Positions 21,747 to 35,000 of a stretch of DNA of 64,000 nucleotides are shown here, one piece after another. Under the pieces are notes generated by a model. That model did no database searches. It saw nothing but the letters and a program-made list of their open reading frames with translations, and was not told the origin of the DNA. The position numbers and the translations under genes were made by a program. The first letter of the stretch is position 1; each line of letters starts with the position of its first letter. The stretch comes from Alopecurus myosuroides (lineage: Eukaryota > Streptophyta > Magnoliopsida > Poales > Poaceae), in NCBI GenBank assembly GCA_028641055.1, contig CM054060.1, positions 235,938,833 through 236,002,832 on the forward strand, written 5' to 3'.

Positions 21747-24700
21747 TGATGGGTGTTGACGTTGGTAAATCCCAAGAGAAAGGTTGTGAAGAGTGCCACA
21801 ACAAGTTTTCCCTCAGAAAATAAACCAAGGTTGAATCGACTAGTAGGAGGAAAAGCAATCTCTGAAGGTTGATGCAGCTGACATGGCAGGGCGCACTACT
21901 AGTTCAGCAGCAACGTGGAACCTACACAACACAATCAATACACTTTGCCCCAACGTAGCAGTGAGGTTGTCAATCTCACCGGTTTTGCTGATAATAAAGA
22001 GGTTAAATGTATGGTGTGGAAAACATTATGAGAACAATATGAAAACAGTAGCAAGAGTGTGAAAGCAGTAATTGTAGTGAAGCACTGTGTGTATTATCAG
22101 TATGAGAAAATAGACCGGGGTCCACGGTTCACTAGAGGTGTCTCTCCATAAAAGATAGCTAACATGCATGCTGAACAAATTATAGCAGGTAATTGGTAGA
22201 TCAAGAAACATGCATGACATAAATATTACTATGAGATTCCTGCGGGCATTACAACGAAATACATAGATCGTCATCCAACTGCATCTATGACTAATAATCC
22301 ACCCTCCAAATATCATCTGAACAAACGTTGGGTATTAAGTTGCAAGCAACAGATTATCGCAGAAGCAAAGTGTGTAATGTAAACAATGTAAACAAAGTAA
22401 ACACTGTTGTTTTCTCCCTAATGGCAACAACACATCCTCCATCCGTCATATTTCTGTCACTCGAGCACAGATGCAAAGTAGGCATGAACCCACTATCGAG
22501 CATAAATACTCCCTCTTGGAGTCACTAGCATCTACTTGGCTAGAGCATCTAGTAACAACGAAGAGCTGATGGTGCAAATCTTGCACTCGTTGGGATACCC
22601 CAAGAGGAGGGTGTGATGAGCACAGCGGTAGGAATTTTCCCTTTAGTTAAGAACCAAGGTTATCAATCTAGTAGGAGAAAGAGGATCTTCAGAAGGTTGA
22701 TTCTACTGACGGTGGTGATGGCGCTTCACCGGTGTCAGCAACAACGTGGAACCTGCACACAACACAACCAAAATACTTTGCCCCAATGGTACAGTGAGGT
22801 TGTCAATCTCACCGGTCTTGCTGAAAACAAAGATTAGACGTATATTGTGGAAAATGATGTATGCTTGCAGTAAGTAAAGAAAACAGGAAATTGTTGTGGT
22901 TTGTTTAACACTGTGGAAAATGGACCGGGGTTCATAGTTTCACTAGTGGTGTCTCTCCATAAAATATAGCATGTTGGGTGAACAAATTGCAGTTGGGCAA
23001 TTGACAAATAGAGGTTGCATCGTAGTGCACAATATGACATGAAGATTACTATGATATTTAGTGCGGGCATTACAACAAAATACATAGACCGACATCCATT
23101 TGCATCTATGACTAATAATCCACCCTCGGGTTATCATCCGAGCCCCCTTAGGTATTAAGTTGCAAGCAATAGATAACTGCATTAAACAAAGTGTGTAATG
23201 TAAGCAATGATTATGCATGCTGGCACTCTCACGGCAGTTTTCTCCCTAATGGAAACAACTCATCCCCCCCTTAAGTTTCTATCACTCGAGCAAGGTGGTG
23301 AGGAGGCATGAACCCACTATCGAGCATAAATACCCCCTCTTGGAGTCACTAGCAACTAGTTGGCCAGAGCAACCACTAGCAACGGAAAGCATGCAAGATC
23401 ACAAATAGCATATGTAAATAAAGAATATAATCAACTTGGCATAAGTTCAATAATCATCGAATCCCAGCAAACACAACATATAGAATTACATAAGATCAAT
23501 CTCGATCATGATAGGCAGCTCATGACATCCAAACATGGAGGCATATGAGGAGAAGACAACCATCTAGTTACACCTACGAACCCGTAGTCCAAGGATGAAC
23601 TACTCACGCATCACTCCGGAGGCAGGCATGGTGATGGAGAGGCCTCCGGTGATGATCTCTTCTTCGGCAGGGTGCCGGAAACAGCTTCATAACCCCCCTA
23701 ATCTAGGGTTGATGGTGACGGCGGCTACAGAACTTTTCGTGGTTTTTTGATCAGGTGCTTAGTGTTTTCCCTCCGGGGGGCTTAAATAGGCGAAAGGGCA
23801 AAGGTGGTGGAGCTCCAGGGGCCTCACACCCATAGGTGGCGCAGCCAGGGGGCCGCGCCACCCTATGGTGTGGCCCCCTGTTGTCTGTCTTCGACTCCTC
23901 TTCGGTGTTCTGGATGCTTCTGGGGAAAATAGGAACTTCGGGCTTTGTGGGGTCCAATTCCGAGAATGTTTGCAGAACAACTTTTCTGAAACCAAAAACA
24001 GCAGAAAACAGGGAACTGGCACTTGGCATCTTGTTAATAGGTTAGTCCCGGAAAACGTATAAAAATGCTTTAAATAAGGGAGAAAACAAGTAGCAATTGG
24101 CAAAATATGATCATGGAGCATCAAAAATTATAGATACGTTGGAGACGTATCAAGAGCATGCAAGATCATAAATAACATACACATGAATATAACATGATAT
24201 GATTGATAATCAAAAGGCATATCATTCAATAATCATCGGATCCTAGCAAACACAACATGTATCATTACAAATAGATGATCTCGATCATATGAGGCAGCTC
24301 ACGAGATCTAAACATGAGTAATAAAGTGGAGAGGACAACCATCTACCTACTGCTATGGACCCGTAGTCTAGGGATGAACTACTCACGCATCACTCCGGAG
24401 GCGGGCATGGTGGTGTAGACCCCTCCGGTGATGATTTTCCCTCCCGGCAAGGTGCCGAGGAGAACTCCAGAACCCTCCTGATCTCGGGTTAACGATGACA
24501 GCGGCCTCGGGTCTTTTTCGTGGAAAAGTGGTATCTCTCTACGGTTAACTATCCGAGGGGAATATATAGGCAAAAGAGCGATGGTGGTGGACGCCCGAGG
24601 GGCCCACACCACCCCTAGGTGCGGCCAGGGGGTATGCCGCCATATGGTGTGCCCCCCTCCGGGCCTTTTTGGGACTCCGTGCAACCTTCAGGAATTCTAA

Positions 24701-24921
24701 GACTTCCGGACTTCGAATTTTCCAATTCCAAGAATATTTCCCGAACAACTTTTCTGAAACTAAAAACAGCAGAAAACAGGGAACTCGCTCTGTGGCATCT
24801 TGTCAATAGGTTAGTCCCGGGAAATCAATAAAAATGACAAAAAGTGTAAGGAAAATATATAGCATATGGCATGAAAACAACATGGAACATCAGAAATTAT
24901 AGATACGTTTATGACGTATCA
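21747..24921 (-). repeat. 5' LTR of element 2, split by a solo LTR
   Basis: The two parts, 21747-22567 and 24158-24921, join at the AGAGC duplication to give an LTR of about 1.59 kb that matches 16033-17644. Confidence 0.85.
22568..24152 (-). mobile_element. Solo LTR nested in the 5' LTR of element 2
   Basis: A single 1,585-bp LTR, plus strand TGATGGTGCAAATC... to ...GGAGACGTATCA, with AGAGC on both sides (22563-22567, 24153-24157). No interior sequence remains, which is the mark of recombination between two LTRs. It is a diverged relative of the surrounding LTR family. Confidence 0.9.
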
Positions 24922-24926
24922 GACAC

Positions 24927-27053
24927 GCTCCGCCTTTTCATATGAATACCCGTATTCTTCATTTATCGTCTAGCTGCTGCAATTCTTTTAGCTCATGTTT
25001 TTCATGCATCTCTTATTTAGAGCTGTTAGTTCTTGTAGAGTAGTACTCTCTTATTTCATTGATAAATTATTTGGAGATTTTTTGTTGAAATAAAGTGATT
25101 GGTGTTGGAGAACAATAAAATATTTCATGCTTATAACGGTGCAAGTGAAACTTGTTTAGACTGTGGCATAGACTTTAACAGGTCATGTTAGATATTATTT
25201 TAATTCTATGCTTAGTAGTTCTTGATGTAGCATGACTTGTCTCAAATATCCGAGAGTGCTTAATGTGCCATTGAAAGAAATCATGAGTTGTTTTTATCAT
25301 ACCGAAGCATAATATTGTGGTATTCGCCTTCAAATGCTTTATTTGGTTGATTTGGCGCATGCTTACACCATGTTATGACTACAAACCAGTCACCTCTAGC
25401 CTCTATGATTATTTAGTTTTTGACTTGTAATATCGTTGATGCTTTTATTAATAATGTTTTGGCGATGTGCATTATTATGGCCATTATTGCTCTCTTAGTT
25501 GGTCGCTTTCAGTCTCTTGCTATTCTTCACATGTACTGAGTATGAGCTCTACTCGTGCATCCAACTTCCAAAAACCAAAGTTTGCCAAATTTGTCCACTG
25601 TACCTACCTATATGTGGTATTTAATCGCCACTCCAAGTAAATTTCCCATGTGCTACCTTTAAAACCTGGAAAACCATACCTATTTTGTGCTCTGTTTTAG
25701 CTCATGAGGACGTAGGTAGACAGTCTTGATTTCACTTGTTGATTGGACTTTACAGACCTGGACTAGAGGCATTTACATCCGCTTATCCAATTCGCTAGAA
25801 GAGCTGACAACGGGGTGCCCATCCCCAAATTCGGTTACTACCATTGAAAAAAATAGCGCGCTATTTCGTGGTTATTAGCGCGCTATAGCTTAATTTGAGG
25901 GTCTACGCTATATTTGGCCAAAAGTTGCCGTTACAGAGCTAATGACATTTTTAGTGCTCTAAATCGTGCTAAACTAGGTAACGCTATAGCGCGCTATATA
26001 ATGATAGCATGCAGTAGTTCAAATTATGTTTCTTTCCTATACAACACTGATTGCAGCTAAATAGTTGAACTTGATGCATGTTTCTTTCATATAATTAAAG
26101 TTTAAGTAGTGTATGCATGTTTCTTGCCATATGCATGTCACACAAAGAGACGTAACAGGCTACCTACAGATTCACACCTCACCTCGTATTTGTATTTGTG
26201 TCATGGATTTGGCCTTGACATTTGAAATGGTTACCTGGTTATGCATTCATTACTTTTGAACAAATTTTTAGTGTTGATTAGCCTAAAATCTTAAATATTT
26301 GGGTTATTTTTCACCATTTTTTTCGTCACGCTATTTTAAATGTAACTACGCTATATCCCTCTATATCTTCCATAGTCTTGTCTAGTTAATTATCTACCAT
26401 TTTTTCACCATTTGAAATTGTTTATTTACCATTCGTTGACATGGACATACACCTCTCTCAAAATTGTTTTCAATAGATTTGTTTTAATCAAATTAAAAGC
26501 TCTAGCACATGAGTAATTTCTGCTTCCCTCTACGAAGGGCCTTTATTTTACTTTTATGTTGAGTCTTCATCTTGTAACTTTATGCACCAATTAAGAGAGC
26601 ATAGTTGTCATTCTGAGTATAATGTGCATAAGTCCCAAAATTTATTATTGATTGATTCTTGATTATGTTATTACCTGTTCTCAAATTATTTGTATCTAGT
26701 CACCACTTGAACTTTGAAGGTGTCCTTCCATTTATGTTTTGCTATCACTTTAAGGACAAGCGGAATACCACTTTGCTATGTTTTATTTATGCTCGAAAGA
26801 AACGTATAACTTTCAGTGTATTATTATTCATGATATTTTGTTTGTGTTACTTTTCATGCTACAACATAGTTGCTAAGTTACATTGTTAGAATTATATCTA
26901 TCATGTTTGTGTTTAGAGTACTTTGATATCAGCTTACAATGTTTTTACAATAATGTTGATCAAAATTGTGTTGGTAGCATGTCACCTCAGAAATTATTTT
27001 GTTGTTATCGTTTTACCTATTCGAGGACGAGTAGAACTAAGCTTGGGGATGAT
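24927..27053 (+). other. Interior of element 1, right part
   Basis: AT-rich, no recognisable protein. The end, 27010-27053, has CCTATTCGAGGACGAGTAG and AAGCTTGGGGATGAT, the polypurine region just before the 3' LTR. Confidence 0.65.
25846..26010. repeat. TAGCGCGCTA hairpin repeat inside element 1
   Basis: The self-complementary motif TAGCGCGCTA occurs near 25855, 25879 and 25992, with GCTATAGC variants, forming an imperfect inverted repeat of about 150 bp. It looks like a small insertion or hairpin unit. Its termini and target duplication were not resolved. Confidence 0.45.
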
Positions 27054-27365
27054 TGATACGTCTCAACCGTATCAATAATTTATGATGTTCCATGTTGAGA
27101 TTATGCCAATTGCTACATGTTTTCTATACACTTCATATCATTTTTATGCATTTTCTGAGACTAACCTATTGACAAGATGCCACAACGCTAGTTCCTTTTT
27201 TTTTGTTGTTTTTTGTTTTAAAAAAGCTTATCTGGAAATATTCTCGGAATTGGACGAAACAAAAGTCAAAGTCCCTATTTTGTTGTCACGTACACGGAGT
27301 CCACAGGAGACCCGGAGGGGGGCACCGAGATGGCCACACCATAGGGTTGCGCGCCCCTGGACGCT
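27054..27365 (+). repeat. 3' LTR of element 1, left fragment
   Basis: Begins TGATACGTCTCAACCGTATC and follows the 5' LTR until the ACGCT at 27361-27365, where the Copia element enters. The LTR resumes at 39435. Confidence 0.9.
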
Positions 27366-28843
27366 TGAAAGTGCACTATGGTCAACTAGAGGGGGGGTGA
27401 ATAGGTTGACTACCAATTTTTATTTTTATTTTCCTTTTAGTGGGGCTAAGCAAGATAAGATAAGGTTCTCTAGATGTGCATCTAGGTGAGCAACCTATGT
27501 GGACAAGATAATATACGCAACGGAAGTAAAACGAAAGTTAGCAAGATAAACCACAAGTGTAAACAAGGAGGCAAGGATATGATTCCCGTAGTTCCTTATC
27601 AATGAGAAGTACGTCTACGTTGGAGAGGTGGGGAGCCACCTAGGCACTCCTCAATAGCACGGTAGTGCACACCTTATTCTCCTTGAGCTTCTCCGGTGAG
27701 GGAGATTCTCGTTTCCACTATGAGGTCGACTTGAAGGCGTTAACCAAACCTTTACACGAGCTCGAGGTCACTCCACAAGATGGATGGAGGCTCTCGAGCA
27801 ATCCGAAGCTTCTTGCAACAAGGTGGAAGCTACAAACACAAGATCTACTAAGGTTTCTAGGCCTCGAGTAGGATTCTAGATCTACTAGGTTGTGGTGGAT
27901 GGATTTAAAATTCCTTTGGTGGAAGTGTGGATCTAGGTCTCCTCTAGCTCTCCACAAAGTATGGGAGTGAGTGGGTGGATGGAGAGGGAGATCTAGGTGG
28001 GTAAAGCTTTCATTAATGGCTAGGATAGAGAGTGGGAAAAAGCTTGGCATTTATGAGGTAGGGGAAGGAGTATTTATACCCCTTCCCACAAGTGGTCGTT
28101 GAGCAGTCCCAGCAGCACCGGAGGCTCCGGTGGTTTCACCGGAGACTCCGGTGGTCTTCTTATACGCGCAGCCGCGCTGCCCAGATCTCTTTTTCGCTTC
28201 GGCCAGAGGGGCGGAGGGTCCGGTGGATTTGGCGGAGGCTCCGCCCATCGGAGGTTCCGGTGGATCCTCCGCCCTTATCCAACAGAGCTCTATTTTAGCG
28301 GAGGCACCATCGGACGTGCACCGGAGGCCAACCCCCCCAGCACGCCAGTTGAGAGGGCGGAACCTACGGTGGGATCACCGGAACCTCCGCCCACCGGAAG
28401 CGCACCGGACGTTCCGCTGGGGGATCAGCTCTTATCCAACAGAGCGTCATTTTAGCAAACCCCCACCGGAGGAGCCACTGGAGGCCAGCCCCCTAGTGAG
28501 CTAGTGGAGAGGGCGGAGCCTCCGGTGGTTTCACCGGAGGCTTCGCTCTGGCCTCCACTCGTATGCACCAGAGGGTAGTTTGGGCGGACCCCACACCGGA
28601 CCCGCACCGGAGGCCCGCGCTAGAGGAAGACTGGGGCGGAGGTTCCGGTGGTTTCACCGGAGCCTCCGCTGCATATAAAAATGCCTTCTCAGCTTTGTCT
28701 CTTCTACCTCTTTTCATTCCAAACAAATTTGTAGCCCATAGATATTGTATACTTGATGAACCTGGGCATTTTCACGTATCAAATAAGCATTAGTCCAATA
28801 GGTATGTTGTCATTTAATTATCAAAATAGAAGATGATCTTTCA
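27366..28843 (-). repeat. 3' LTR of the Sirevirus-like element
   Basis: 1,478 bp, plus strand TGAAAGTGCACTATGG... to ...GATGATCTTTCA. It contains a dense run of palindromic GGAGGCTCCGGTGG / CCACCGGAGCC motifs from about 28110 to 28670. Confidence 0.92.
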
Positions 28844-28858
28844 TTCTCCCCCTTTTTG

Positions 28859-29098
28859 GTAATTGATGACAACATCCCTATTTGCATAATTAAACACACA
28901 ACATGAACAGAGCTCCCCCTAAAGGTATGCTCCCTTCATGTTGAGAGAATTTAGACGCAATGGTTAATGAACATATGAATAATAGTGAGCATGCAACACA
29001 TAATATAATAAGTTCATAAGCTCACAAAGCATAATACGAGGTTCACGACACATAATAATTTAAACAACCGAAGTTTCCAAATTAAAAACCAAACTCCC
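28859..29098 (-). other. 3' untranslated interior of the Sirevirus-like element
   Basis: AT-rich, no open frame of interest, between the envelope-like frame and the polypurine tract. Confidence 0.6.
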
Positions 29099-30687
29099 TC
29101 AAGCAATAAAAAGATGCAAATAGAAAAACATGCTTGAGGGAGAACCATGCAAATACCCGCTCCTAATAGATAGATGTCTCTCCCCCTTTGGCATCAAGAT
29201 ACCAAAAGAGGGAGAAACCGATGCTAACGCCCCAAAGATCACTCGGAGGAGATATCCATGCTCGGAGAGGGGGCATGGCAGCGAGAACTGGTGGCTTCTT
29301 ATCCTTCTTTCGTTAGACCACTCAATCAAGTTGCCCTGGGAGTCTTTGGCTTGCCACTTGTTCCAGTTGGTGATGCTAGGAAGAACCGGGGAATCCACGG
29401 ATTCGCCACCATCACGACGAAGCTGACGAGCTGCCTGGGCTGCATTGCGGTGCTTGAGCTCCTTGTCATAGTGGGCTTCCCATTGATGCTGCTCAATCTT
29501 TTTGTTCAATTTGAACACCTTCTTGAGTGTCCTAGCCATCCACTTGAAGGAATTTTCAGAAGGAGGAGGGCGAGAGGGACCGGCCTCTTCTTCTTCTTCC
29601 TCATCAATGATGACATGGGGTTTGGCCTTGTTCTTGCGAGGAGCAGGTGTAGGATGCACATGGGGCTCGGTGTGGTCCTTGATGAGGAGTTTCTTCTCCA
29701 TGTGAGGAATCCAATTAGCATTATCAAATGGTTCATTCGGGAACTTGTCCTCCCACACATGCAAGATGATCTTCATAATGAAGGGATCAAAGCAAGCATT
29801 CTTGCGGTTGATAACCACGTGCCAAAGCTCATTCCACACATAGTCTAGCACATCGAGCTTCTGAGTTGAACCGGCAAGCCGCTTCTCATGAGTGCAAAGC
29901 ATCAGATTCTTGAGGAATCCTTGGATCTCATCACCATTCCCCGCCTTTGGGTTGATGGTCTCGCGATAGATACGGAGCATGATATCATACATGGGGTAGA
30001 GACCCTTAACGAACCCAACTGCAAATTTCTTCCAATGATACAGAGGGGTGAGTTGATCCTTGGAGAGAGATTGTGTGTTGATGGCATGAATACGAAACCA
30101 ACCATTGTCGAACTCCTCACCACCTGCAAATGGTCCAAAATCCGGGTATCCTCCAAGAATAGTTCCAACTTCAGCCACTTCATTGTCATCTGCCTTCCCT
30201 GGGTCATCCAAATAAGATTACGCTCGGTCTCATTGGCGAGATGCACTGTGGCCAAGAACTGACAAACTAGATCTTCATCATAGTCTTGTTGGACACTCAT
30301 GATGGGAGCAAGTCCAAAAGTCTCAACAAGCTCAAGTGCCTCCCCAAAATACTTGGGATTCCTCTCCAAATGCCCAAAATTAATATCATGTTGAGGAGCA
30401 ACATTCTCCTTGGGCTTTCTCATCAAGATCTAATTGTAGATTTGGCTCTGGAATTTGGTGTGGAAACGAGGATCCTTACCACGGAACTGTGGCATCAAGC
30501 GGTCGCGGTCAACGACATATGGATTCTCGCGGCGTTCTTTCACGAACGCCGCCTCAGACATCTGGGAAGCAGACTTCTCCCTTTGTGGCAATCTCTTCTC
30601 GGGAGCCGAGAACCTCTTGCGCTTGGGCTGAGATGGGTCAAGGGTTTCTTCAATTTCATAAACCCTAGGAGCCTTGCGACGAGCCAC
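29099..30687 (-). pseudogene. Envelope-like reading frame of the Sirevirus-like element, broken
   Basis: Same strand as pol and downstream of it, where some Sireviruses carry an extra envelope-like gene of uncertain function. It starts MARRKAPRVYEIEETLDPSQ at 30687, meets a stop at about 30430, resumes in the same frame, and shifts frame near 30210, so it cannot be made as one protein. Visible: a basic N-terminus, a central globular part with LDYVWNELWHVVINRK, an acidic patch (DEEEEEEAGPSRPPP) and a predicted helical C-terminal part (about 29400-29550). No clear signal peptide or membrane segment was seen. The envelope-like label rests on position and on my memory of the family's general look, not on a search. 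An alternative is a captured host sequence. Confidence 0.6.
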
Positions 30688-30734
30688 GCTCTTTTGACGA
30701 GTGCCCTTGCCTTTGGAGTCAGAAGCATCTAAGA

Positions 30735-32040
30735 AATAAATAAGAGGAATAGCATGAAGAAAAGGTAATGCTCAAGTCTTAGGAGACACACAAATCCAAG
30801 GAACAAAGATATCAATGGTATTAGGGTTGAATAACTAGGGTTAGGGCATATGACAAATCCACCCTAAGAACTGGAGCAATTCAAGCCTAATACTCACTAT
30901 CTAGGTTGCTAGGGTTTGTACTCGTGATCTTCTACTCCCAAAATCCAAATCCACACATCTAGATGTTAAGAACATGAAACTCCTATGCACCCCCATCCAT
31001 CAACTAGATGAGAGAGAGAGAGAGAGAGAGAACATACCCTCACCATCCATGGTGTAAAGGAAGGAGGAAGAAGATCCCGGGGTGGTCCAAGGCAAGGAGG
31101 AGGGCTCCCGGCGGTGGAGAACCCGATTCCGGCGGCGGAGTCCTTGGGGGCGGTGGCGGTTAACAGGGAAAAGAGGGAGGGAGAGTGGGGGAAATAAGAT
31201 TGGATCTTAGCTGACCCACGCTCGCCCTAGATCTTATCCCGCAGAAACGCCTCGGGCGGAGCCTCTGGTGGTTTCACCGGAGCCTCCGCTCCCTGCCCAA
31301 CGCAGCCTCCGGTGGTTTCACCGGAGCCTCCGCCCCCTGTCCACACCGTGCACCAAAACTACGGTTCGCTGAGCAATTTGCACCAGCGAAACCTCCAGTG
31401 GACATGGGCAGCGGAGCCTCCGATGGTTTCACCGAAGCCTCCACCCCATGTCCACACCAAAATTTCGGTTCGCTGAGCAATTTGCACCAGCGGAACCTCC
31501 GGTGGGATCCGATGGACATGGGCAGCGGAGCCTCCGCCAGACCAAGTTTACGCACGCCGAAATCATAAAAACAAGAGCATTAAGAATGGAATAAAGTCTT
31601 GGGGTAGAGGAAGCTTGGGTTGGAAATTAGTCACTGATGTACGAGAGACATTACTCGAAGGGGTTCGCAAGATGCAAAAGAGATAGAAAACTGAACCCGC
31701 ACGAGTTGTCAAGGGGGAAGTATGATATGTGTGAAAGAGCCAAAAGTACCAAAGGTCGGTGGCCGAAGCCACCATGTTTGAGTGTGTACTCTGGCACCGT
31801 GAAGATATATCTTGGGTCCAAAAATACTACTCACAATTAAGCACAATAAGTCACAAATTGACTAGATATGCAATGATGAATTGATTTTTGCATAATAAGA
31901 GGAGTGTATACTCATGAGTTGGGTAACGCTCCTCCTATATCCATGCCTACATCCAAACCTAATAGCATGCATTATGAAGGTACATATGCAAGGTTTCAAG
32001 TGAAGTTGGAAGAATCTATGACATTTAGTTCATTCCTCAA
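30735..32040 (-). other. Linker between RNase H and the envelope-like frame
   Basis: Non-coding. It contains a GA dinucleotide run near 31011-31029 and, at 31250-31550, several GGAGCCTCCGGTGG palindromes of the same kind as in the LTRs, including an imperfect tandem duplication around 31365 and 31465 (GGTTCGCTGAGCAATTTGCA). Confidence 0.6.
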
Positions 32041-32055
32041 AGCTCGAAATCTTGG

Positions 32056-35000
32056 TTAATCAAGGTCCTTCGTGAAGATATCGGAAAGTTGATCCTTGGT
32101 GGGAACATATGAGAGATCAATATCACCTTTCTCAACATGATCCCGAATGAAATGATGACGGATCTCAATGTGCTTCGTCTTGGAGTGAAGAACGGGGTTG
32201 TAGGCGATCTTGATAGCACTCTCATTATCACAAAGAAGAGGCACCTTGTCAAAATGAATACCATAATCCTTCAAGGTTTGCCTCATCCAAAGTAATTGGG
32301 CACACCAACTTGCCGCGGAGATATACTCGGCCTCGGTGGTGGAGAGAGCAATGCAGTTCTGCTTCTTGGAAGACCAACATACTAAGGAGCGGCCAAGGAA
32401 TTGGCAACCCCCGGATGTGGACTTCCTATCCGTCTTCTCTCCCGCATAATCCGCATCCAAATATCCAATGAGCTAAAATCTTGAACCCTTGGGATACCAA
32501 AGACCAAAGTTTGGGGTATGAACTAAATATCCAAAGATTTGTTTCACCGCTTCCAAAAGACTTTACCTCGGGAAGGCTTGAAACCTTGCACATTGACCTA
32601 CGCTATACATGATATCCGGTCTAGATGCACAAAGGTAGAGCAAAGAGCCAATCATGAAGCGGTATAACTTTTGATCTACCTCTTTACCGTTGGGGTCGGG
32701 TTTCAGGTCAGTGGTTATGGACATAGGAGTCTTCATAGGCTTGGCATCATGCATATTAAATATCTTGAGAATGTCTTGAGTGTATTTGGCTTTTTGATGA
32801 AGGTTCCTTCATGATATTGATTCACTTCAAAGCCAAGGAAGCACTCCAACTCTCCCATCATAGACATCTCAAACCTATCGGTCATAAGCTTGCAAAACTC
32901 CTCATTGAAGAAAGTGTTAGTAGATCCAAAAATGATGTCATCCACATAGAGTTGGCATATGAACAAGTCACCTCCAACCGTCTTGGTAAAGAGGGTGGGA
33001 TCGATTAAACCAACATTAAACCCACGATCCACTAGAAACTCTTTAAGGTGCTCGTACCATGCACGTGGAGCTTGTTTAAGTCCATAGAGCGTCTTATCGA
33101 GTTTATAGACATGATCGGGGTGGTTGGGATCCTCGAAACCCGGAGGTTGCTTGACATATACTAACTCATTAATGGGACCATTGAGGAAAGCACTCTTAAC
33201 ATCCATTTGTTGTAACTTGAAATTATGATGAGATGCATAAGCAAGTAAGATGCGAATGGATTCAAGACGAGCTACGGGGGCAAAGGTTTCACCGAAGTCA
33301 ATACCTTCGACTTGAGAAAAACCTTGAGCCACCAATCTTGCCTTGTTGCGAATGACAATACCATCTTTGTCTTACTTGTTCTTGAACACTCATTTGGTGC
33401 CAATAACATTTTTGCAATCCTTGGGTCTTGGCACTAGTTTCCACACTTTGTTGCGCTCGAAGTTATTGAGTTCATCATGCATGTCTTCAAGCCAATCTTG
33501 ATCTTCGAGGGCTTCATAGACCTTCTTGGGTTCAATGAAAGAGACAAAAGCATGAGCCTTGCTAAAGTCCGCCAATTGCCTCCTAGTGACCACTCTTCCA
33601 CGGACTTGCCCAAGAATCTTGTCCTCCATGTGACCCGCTCGTTCAAGATTCTCTATCCTTCTCTTTGCTCTACGTGCTAGCATCTCCTCCAAAGATTCCT
33701 TGGATATAGATTGAGAATCACCTTCTTCATCGGAGACATGTCCATCTTCATTTCGTCCTTGATCAATAATGGGTGATGGATCACCACTTGGTTGAGCTCT
33801 CTCAACAATGATATAACCTTGATCATGATTAAGATGAGTAGCTTGGCCTTGATCATTAGCTTGAGGGCTTGGTGCATCTTGTTGAGTAGCTTGATCATCA
33901 ATGGGTGTAGTCAATGGCTCCACTTGAGTGGGGCATAGTCCTTCTCCCTCCGTCATCCAGTAACCCTCAATGGAGATTATTTCACCAATACCCATTCTTC
34001 TTATGAAGATGGGAGGAATTGCACCTCCTACAATACCATGATCTATACGCCCCCCTTGGGAGCCGTTATCCTCATCAAACACCACGTCTATAGCTTCTTC
34101 AACTTGTCCGGTGGACTTGTTGTAGACTCTATAGGTGTGAGAGTTTGTGGCATATCCAACAAAGATACCCTCATAAGATTTGGTCTCAAATTTTGACAAC
34201 TGTTTACCTTTCTTGCGAATGAAGCACTTGCAACCGAAGACCTTGAAATAAGATACATCCGGTTTCTTGCCCGTGAGAATATCATAGGGAGTCTTGTTCA
34301 AGATCTTGCGAAGATATAATCGGTTGGTAGAATGACATGCGGTGGAGACGGATTCGGCCCAAAAGTTATAGGGAGAAGAGAACTCCGCAATCATGGTCCT
34401 AGCCGCATCCATCAAAGTCCGGTTCTTTCTCTCTGCAACACCATTTTGTTGAGGGGGTATAAGAAGTGGAATATTGATGAGCAATGCCCTCTTGACTAAG
34501 AAATCCCTCAACGGTGTAGTTCTTGAACTCCGAGCCATTATCACTCCGGATGGCCAATATGGAAGCATTGTGTTGGCGCTCCACTAGAGTGATAAACTCG
34601 ATGACTCTCTTTTGAGTTTCACTTTTCCTCTTGAAGAAATACACACAACAATATCTTGAATAATCATCCACAATCACCAAGCAATAATTATTTCCTCCGA
34701 GACTATCATAAGATAGTGGACCAAAGAGATCTAAGTGAATGAGCTCGAGAATTCTTGTGGTGGAGATAGTGGTCTTGGTTGGGTGAAGTTCTCCGTGTTG
34801 CTTCCCAAAGGCGCAAGAGCTACACACACGATCTTTAGCAAACTTAGCCCTGGTTAGTCCTAGAACATGATTTCCACTTTGAAGGTCATGCAACATTCTC
34901 ATATTGGTGTGGGCTAACCGGCGATGCCAAAGCCACCCCACATCAACTTTAGCCATTAGGCATGTCGCGGCACACGTGTCTCCTTTAGAGAAGTCCACTA

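Larger units (their letters stand above)
16033..24921 (-). mobile_element. Element 2: non-autonomous LTR retrotransposon nested in element 1
   Basis: Flanked by GACAC at 16028-16032 and 24922-24926. In its own (minus) orientation the 5' LTR is 24921-24158 plus 22567-21747, split by a solo LTR. The primer site is at 21722-21739, the interior runs down to 17645, and the 3' LTR is 17644-16033. It is related to element 1 by LTR but inserted in the opposite direction, so the region reads as a set of inverted LTR pairs. No pol genes. Confidence 0.88.

Noticed and set aside
28092..28793. Overlapping open frames rich in Pro, Gly and Ser in the Sirevirus-like LTR
   Set aside because: Produced by the repeated GGAGGCTCCGG palindromes in LTR sequence; not protein-coding.
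29258..29848. Plus-strand frame of 196 codons
   Set aside because: Antisense to the envelope-like frame; no motif.
31011..31029. GA dinucleotide run
   Set aside because: A simple microsatellite inside the Sirevirus-like element; not informative by itself.
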